Source of the DNA: Dermatemys mawii
Taxonomy: Eukaryota > Chordata > Testudines > Dermatemydidae
Reading direction: 5' to 3'
Assembly: GCA_007922305.1 (NCBI GenBank)
Contig: ML677333.1
Location: 14,964,676-15,028,675 of the forward strand
DNA: 64,000 nucleotides
This document shows positions 59,288 through 64,000 of the stretch, piece by piece (the stretch's first letter is position 1; each line of letters starts with the position of its first letter). The notes under the pieces were generated by a model. It had not been told where the DNA came from. It worked only from the letters and a program-made list of their open reading frames with translations, and ran no database searches. The position numbers were made by a program, and so were the translations under genes.

Positions 59288-59293
59288 TTTATT
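59288..59293 (-). terminator. AATAAA of the Harbinger transposase gene
   Basis: Plus-strand TTTATT reads AATAAA on the minus strand, 89 bases after the transposase stop region, and only 20 bases from the opposing signal. Confidence 0.5.
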
Positions 59294-59381
59294 TCCTTTA
59301 ATATATATAGGGGGCAGGTAACTTCAAGGAGAAGCAAACACAAATGTCTCACCGTACCCTATATAGTCATGAAACTGGCTT

Positions 59382-60629
59382 TCAAAACTTATCTGATGTG
59401 CAGCGCACCCTGCTGCGCTCTTCTAATTGCCCTGTTGTCTGGCTGTGTGAAATTGGCCGCCAGGCAATTTGCCTCAACCTCCCATCCCACCATAAATGTC
59501 TCCCCTTATTCTCATAGATATTGTGGAGCACACAACAAGCAGCAATTACAATTGGAGTACTGGTTTTGCTGGGATCTAACCTAGTCAGCAAACAGCGCCA
59601 GCAAGCTTTCAAAGTCCAAATGCACATTCTACCACTTGCTCAGCCTATAGTTAAACTGCTCTTTACTACGGTCCAAGGTGCCTGTGTACGGCTTCATGAG
59701 CCATGGCATAAAGGGGCTGGCTGGATCCCCGAGGATAACTATAGGCATTTCAACCCCTGCAATGGTAATTTTCTGTTCTGGGAAGGAAGTCCCTTCCTGC
59801 AGCTGTTCAAACAGACTAGAGTTCCTGAAGATGCGAGTGTCATGGACTTTTCCCAGCCATCCCACATTGATGTCGGTGAAACATTCCTTGTGATCCACCA
59901 GTGCTTGCAGCACCATGGAAAAGTACCCCCTGCGGTTTACGTACTGGATGCCCTGGTGGTCCGGTGCCAAGATAGGGATATGCGTTCCATCTATCACACC
60001 ATCACAGTTAGGGAACCCCAGCGCATTAAAGCCATCCACAATGGTCTGCACATTTCCCAAAGTCACTACCCTTGATAGCAGCTAGTCAATGATTGTGCTG
60101 GCTACTTGCAGCACAGAAGCCCCCATATTAGATTTGCCCACTCCAAATTGATTCCCAACTGACCAGTAGCTGTCTGGCCAGTAGCTGCAAGCTTCCACAG
60201 GGCTGTGGCCACTCATTTCTCAACTGTGAGGGCTGCTCTCATTTTGGTGTCTTTGCACTTCAGGGCAGGGGACAGCCAGTCACAAAGTGGCCCTACGCAT
60301 GCGAAAGTGGCCCTACGCATGCGAAAGTTTTGCAGCCACTGGGAATCATCACCTACCCGCAACACTATGTAGTCCCACCAGTCTGTTTCCCAGGCCCAGA
60401 ATTGTCGTTCCACGGCATGAACCTGGCCCAATGTCTCCATGATGTCCCAATCACCACATGGCTCTCTTGTAAGAACATCTGTATCCATGTCCTCATCACT
60501 ATCGTGATCGCGCTGTCGTCGCTTCCTCAGCTGGTTTTGCAGGTTCTGCAAATACTGCTGGATAATGCGACTGGTATTTACAGTGGTCACAACTGAAGCG
60601 GTGAGCTGAGCGGGCTCCATGCTTGCCAT
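59382..60629 (-). pseudogene. PIF/Harbinger DDE transposase (HARBI1-like)
   Basis: The transposase cuts and inserts the element at TWA sites. The N-terminal part (60629-60213) has a KRRQRDHDSDEDMD acidic-basic stretch and a QWLQNFRMRRATF block. The catalytic part (60066-59629) has GFPNCDGVIDGTHIPILAPD with the first Asp, INVGWLGKVHDTRIFRNS, and VILGDPASPFMPWLMKPYTG with the second Asp. The third acidic residue lies in VECAFG, readable at 59632-59615 in a frame that neither neighbouring ORF uses. The end (59627-59382) has KACWRCLLTRLD and IVIAACCVLHNI. Breaks are TGA at 60213-60215, a frameshift near 60190, TAG at 60082-60084 and indels around 59615-59635. A 20-bp tandem duplication lies at 60287-60326. 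The family is that of the domesticated gene HARBI1. Confidence 0.85.
60287..60326. repeat. 20-bp perfect tandem duplication
   Basis: GTGGCCCTACGCATGCGAAA occurs twice, back to back, within the transposase N-terminal region. The length is not a multiple of three, so it changes the reading frame. Confidence 0.9.
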
Positions 60630-60924
60630 GATATGGCATGAAATGATTGTCTTGCTGTACTTTGCACAGAAGGAGGGGTGACTGACGAGATGTGCCCAGG
60701 AAAATCAGCGAGAATGTTTTTGCCCCATCATGCACTGGGAACTAACCCCAGAATTCCAGTGGGCAGCGGAGACTCCGAGAATCGATGGTAGCCTTGGTAT
60801 TGTGAACAAACTCCAATGACTTAGTGCATTTAGTGGGGACACGCATAACTAAATGTATACAATCTGTTCAGAAAAATCGACTTCTATAAATTTTATATAA
60901 TTTCATACTGTAGACGTACCCTTA

Positions 60925-62025
60925 GTCTGCTTGTGTTTGGAAATTAAAAAAAGAACAGCAAAATGATTAATGTTTGAAAATAGTTTATTTTCACTGAGCA
61001 GAAACTTATTCCATAACATGTATCATTACTCATGATTTTTTAGAGTCCACTCCTGCAAATACTTACACATGAGTAAACTTGCTCCCCTGGGCATTGGCAG
61101 TCCCGTTAAAGTAAAAAGTTCTATTCATGTGAGTAAAGTTATATCTGTGAGTGTTTACCGGAGCAGGTGCACAACAACTATAAACAGAATGGAACAGTGT
61201 GGGGGGTAAAATAGTTCCTGTTGGCTACTGTTAGAACCAGCAAATATGTTCTCCGGTCATCTTTGAAGCAATCTAGATTATGTACTGTGTGTGCATCTCT
61301 TTTTGTTTGGGACCAAGTGTCAAACCTGCAATGCACTGTGAATCCCTTAATGTGCTGAGTGCCCTCAGTACCTTGCAAGAAAAGTGCAGCAGCTTGTGGG
61401 ACAGGGGCTTAACTGACAAGATAGTGCTTGTTTGGAGCTGGATGCCTAGCTGAACAGTGGAGCAGCCATCCCATGAGGTCGGTAGAAAGGGAGCTCTAAC
61501 TCGCTGAACAATGGAGAAGAGTGAAAAACTGGGTGGAGCCTTTTACTGAGGCTGGAGACTTATACTGATGTCCCTGCTTTTTCGTATGCTACCAGTGGGA
61601 AGATAGACTATGTTTTGGGGGTACTTGAAAAAATCTAAGCCTATAGTTATGCTATTTTACAAATAAGATTAATTTAAGAACCAGTATTTGTTTTTAGTTC
61701 CCCCTCACAGTGTCTGTGACTGACCTGCTGTAAATGTGACAGTTCCTTCAACATCTGTAATACCTGTAGTGGTGACCTTGAGGCATTTTGTGTGTGTATA
61801 TGTGAGAAGATATTTACTTATTTAAACTAAATTTATTCTCCAGTTTGCATGCAGGGTGGGTGCATAATGTAAAGTCTGGAATGGGATGGGAGAAACACTG
61901 GGTATTCTCCTTAAGCAAACCTTCAGAAGTGTTCGGGTCCTGTTATGATGTTGACTGAGTGGTTTTTTTTTCTTTTTTTGGGGTCCTGAGGCCATGCATC
62001 CTTAACATGATTTCATGGGGAGATA
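60925..62025. other. Intergenic DNA, nothing recognised
   Basis: AT-rich DNA without gene or recognised repeat; short T runs near 61960-61980. Confidence 0.4.
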
Positions 62026-62027
62026 AG

Positions 62028-62105
62028 AATTGGTGGCACAGTGGAATAATGTTCTAACCTTTCATATCATAAGCCCTGGGTTCAAATACTATCCCAGGCC
62101 TTGTT
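62028..62105 (+). repeat. tRNA-like SINE head
   Basis: GGTGGCACAGTGGAATAATG, CTAACCTTTCATATCATAAG and CCCTGGGTTCAAATACTATC resemble a tRNA-derived head, with a B-box-like GGTTCAAAT. It is diverged; the 3' part may be cut by the following MITE. Confidence 0.5.
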
Positions 62106-62158
62106 GACATGTGCATAATTTTATGCACTGTAAGCACCACAGAGTTCAGTGGAACTCA

Positions 62159-62309
62159 GGCCTGATTCTCCACTGTTTTGCAGCTTATGTCATCGTACAC
62201 AATTATGCAAGGTGGGTCTAAAGTGTTGTTAAAGCACAATAGTAGCGTTTAACTCTACATTGCACAAGTATAAATGACTTCCCAGGTGCAAGCAGTGGAG
62301 AATCAGGCC
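62159..62309. mobile_element. 151-bp MITE with perfect 17-bp ends
   Basis: GGCCTGATTCTCCACTG at 62159-62175 is exactly inverted at 62293-62309 as CAGTGGAGAATCAGGCC. No clear target duplication is seen. Superfamily unknown. Confidence 0.65.
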
Positions 62310-62535
62310 ACTATACTATATAATTAGAATGACTTGCATCTGATTAGATTCAGATTAATCTGTGGAATAAAAAGTTTATTCCCTTTACTTTTCTTTCGTG
62401 TGATTTTTATCTATAACTCTTTTCAATCATCCATCTTCCTTCCCACACATGCTTATGTTAGTGGGACCAACTGAGATGAGGAGTTCCTTGACTGCATGTG
62501 AATTGACAGAAAAATGAGGATGCTTTTTTGTAGAG

Positions 62536-62843
62536 CAGTGGTTCTTAACTCGGTGTGCACCCACCCCTTTGGGGTGCAAGATGCCCTTTTCTGGGGGTGC
62601 AAGACATGCCAGATTTTTAAAAAGGTAAATCATCAAAAACACAAATTAACCAGAAGCCGGTAAGTACAACTACTTTGTTTCATCAAACCTGTATATTTAT
62701 TAGCATTATACATTTTTTAACAATTACGGTAATATGCAAACAAAAATTTATTTTCAAGCTTTCAGTGATTTTTGACAAGAGGTGTGAAAACATATTTTGA
62801 GAACCAAAGGGGTGCAGGCTGCAGTAAAGGTTAAGAACCGCTG
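62536..62843. mobile_element. Non-autonomous hAT, perfect 8-bp duplication
   Basis: The ends CAGTGGTTCTTAAC and (reverse complement of the right end) CAGCGGTTCTTAACC are hAT terminal repeats. TTGTAGAG at 62528-62535 and 62844-62851 is a perfect target duplication. The interior has TTGGGGTGCAAGATGCCC and AT-rich DNA, with no transposase. Confidence 0.9.
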
Positions 62844-62851
62844 TTGTAGAG

Positions 62852-64000
62852 TAATACTGGTATAAATAGATTACCTTTGTGACATCATCACTGCTAACTG
62901 ATATAGTGTTAAATACAGATTTCTGTGCTGAATGTCTCCACTAACCCAGCTTACAGTGGGGACATGCACACAGTATCAAGTCTTTAAATTAATTTTTATG
63001 TCCTAGAGAAATCCTTCTGGTACTTCTTGGTTCACTGAAAATATCCCAGTGTGCGTTGCTCTGTGACATTACAAATACCACATGGATTGCATGGGTTGCA
63101 ATGAAACTTATGACATTTGTGAGTCTCTGATTTCTTTGGTTAACCAAGAAGATTTCACAACATGAAAAATAATTATAAATTTAATCTCTGTGATTAATGG
63201 TTTGATTAATAAGGACATTCAGTACACAAACTGGGCCTTAGCTTAATGCTCATTTTTGCTTTGCTTTTCGCCTTTAAAACTTGTGATCGTTTTTAAACTA
63301 TGGTACTAGTGTTTCAAGAGGAATGTAATTTTACAGAGTGACTAGTCTGGAAATAGAATGAAATGGAACATCTGTCCTTCTGAACTGCTTTACTTTTGGA
63401 ATTACTTGGCTGTAGCAAATGAAAAATGAAGATTAAAAATACAGATTAAAAATAGATAGGACTTGTTAATCTTTTCTCTAAAGCTTGAAGTAAATGTATA
63501 AAATTAAATAATTTATAATATTTCCTGTTATTTCATACTATTATTTCCTCCCACATCACAGATACTTTTTTTAAAGGCAGGCTTCGTTACTGAGGCAACA
63601 TCATAAGTTAGTGTTCAATGCATTTTCTGAACACAAAGATGTGCTTTATTTTTTTAAACTGCCTTTATGAAAATAGATCTGACTTTCAGTTTCCTGGTAG
63701 CAGGTGTTTGTTGTACCTATCACATTTACATATACATCCATTGATTATATTGTTACTGCGTCCATCAGCCACTATTATTATATAGATATTTTGTTCTGTG
63801 TTTACATTTTATAAAACATGAACAATCATTAAGACTTTGATGATAAAGTATCCTTCGACTAGTAATGTTTTTTTTTTTTTTTAAAAAAATGTAGCCAGTA
63901 ATCTATTTTCATGGTGTTCTCTAAACCCTATTATCAGGGCTACAGATTCCTACACATGACCAGTCTTCAGTAGTGAACAAAAATGGCATCTAAATCCCAA
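62852..64000. other. Intergenic DNA to window end
   Basis: AT-rich DNA with a T/A run at about 63867-63887. I see no gene or recognised repeat. Confidence 0.4.

Larger units (their letters stand above)
56919..60921. mobile_element. Near full-length PIF/Harbinger transposon
   Basis: The left end GGCCTGGTCTACAGTA and the right end (reverse complement) GGGTACGTCTACAGTA are inverted repeats, with TTA duplicated at 56916-56918 and 60922-60924 as expected for PIF/Harbinger. Between them are the two genes an autonomous Harbinger needs: a Myb/SANT-like DNA-binding protein on the plus strand and a DDE transposase on the minus strand, pointing toward each other. Both are broken. Size is about 4.0 kb. 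Confidence 0.85.

Overview
The window is vertebrate nuclear DNA, most likely from a turtle. It is AT-rich and intron-containing, has no operons, and is crowded with CR1 LINEs, Penelope-like elements, PIF/Harbinger and hAT DNA transposons and MIR/CORE-type SINEs. I recognised these families by eye from remembered consensus sequences. The turtle assignment is an inference from the repeat mix, above all the Penelope-like 3' tails and the CR1 3' ends.

Only one intact host gene is recognisable: ID2 (inhibitor of DNA binding 2), on the minus strand at about 6042-8446. It has a TATA box, two coding exons that join into a 134-residue protein, a third exon that is all 3' UTR, and a polyadenylation signal. 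A GC-rich CpG-island-like block at 11.4-12.1 kb lies about 3 kb upstream of ID2 and may be a promoter or enhancer. A 66-codon ORF at 9831-10031 between them is an unexplained candidate exon.

Layout: 1-757, a partial ORF of a repeated transposon-type protein family; 3.5 kb, a small Penelope insertion; 6.0-8.6 kb, ID2 with a Penelope insertion next to its first 5' splice site; 11.0-12.1 kb, a MITE and the CpG island; 14.2-14.7 kb, a degenerate minisatellite of about 50-bp units; 15.7-16.3 kb, a CR1 tail split by a hAT insertion; 21.8-22.9 kb, a hAT and a hairpin Penelope copy; 24.1 kb, a Harbinger MITE; 27.1-27.8 kb, a hAT with a 24-G run; 28.6-32.6 kb, a decayed minus-strand Ty3/gypsy element split by a Harbinger-type MITE; 33.5-35.6 kb, an inverted Penelope copy with a GIY-YIG ORF followed by a CR1; 36.2 kb, a Tigger-like MITE; 38.8-40.8 kb, two CR1 copies, one with an internal palindrome; 44.8 kb, a solo-LTR-like element; 49 kb, a hAT; 52.8 kb, a 400-bp MITE; 56.9-60.9 kb, an almost full-length two-gene PIF/Harbinger transposon; 62.5 kb, a hAT with a perfect 8-bp target duplication.

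The most interesting pattern is in the Penelope-like copies. All four that I can see have an inverted 5' segment joined to the 3' end, and two sit between perfect 12-bp target duplications. The inversion therefore looks like part of the insertion event. A second point of interest is the convergent two-gene Harbinger element with closely spaced polyadenylation signals on both strands. A third is a pair of identical GGCGCCAGTCTG motifs in opposite orientation in ID2 intron 2, which resemble BMP/SMAD response elements.
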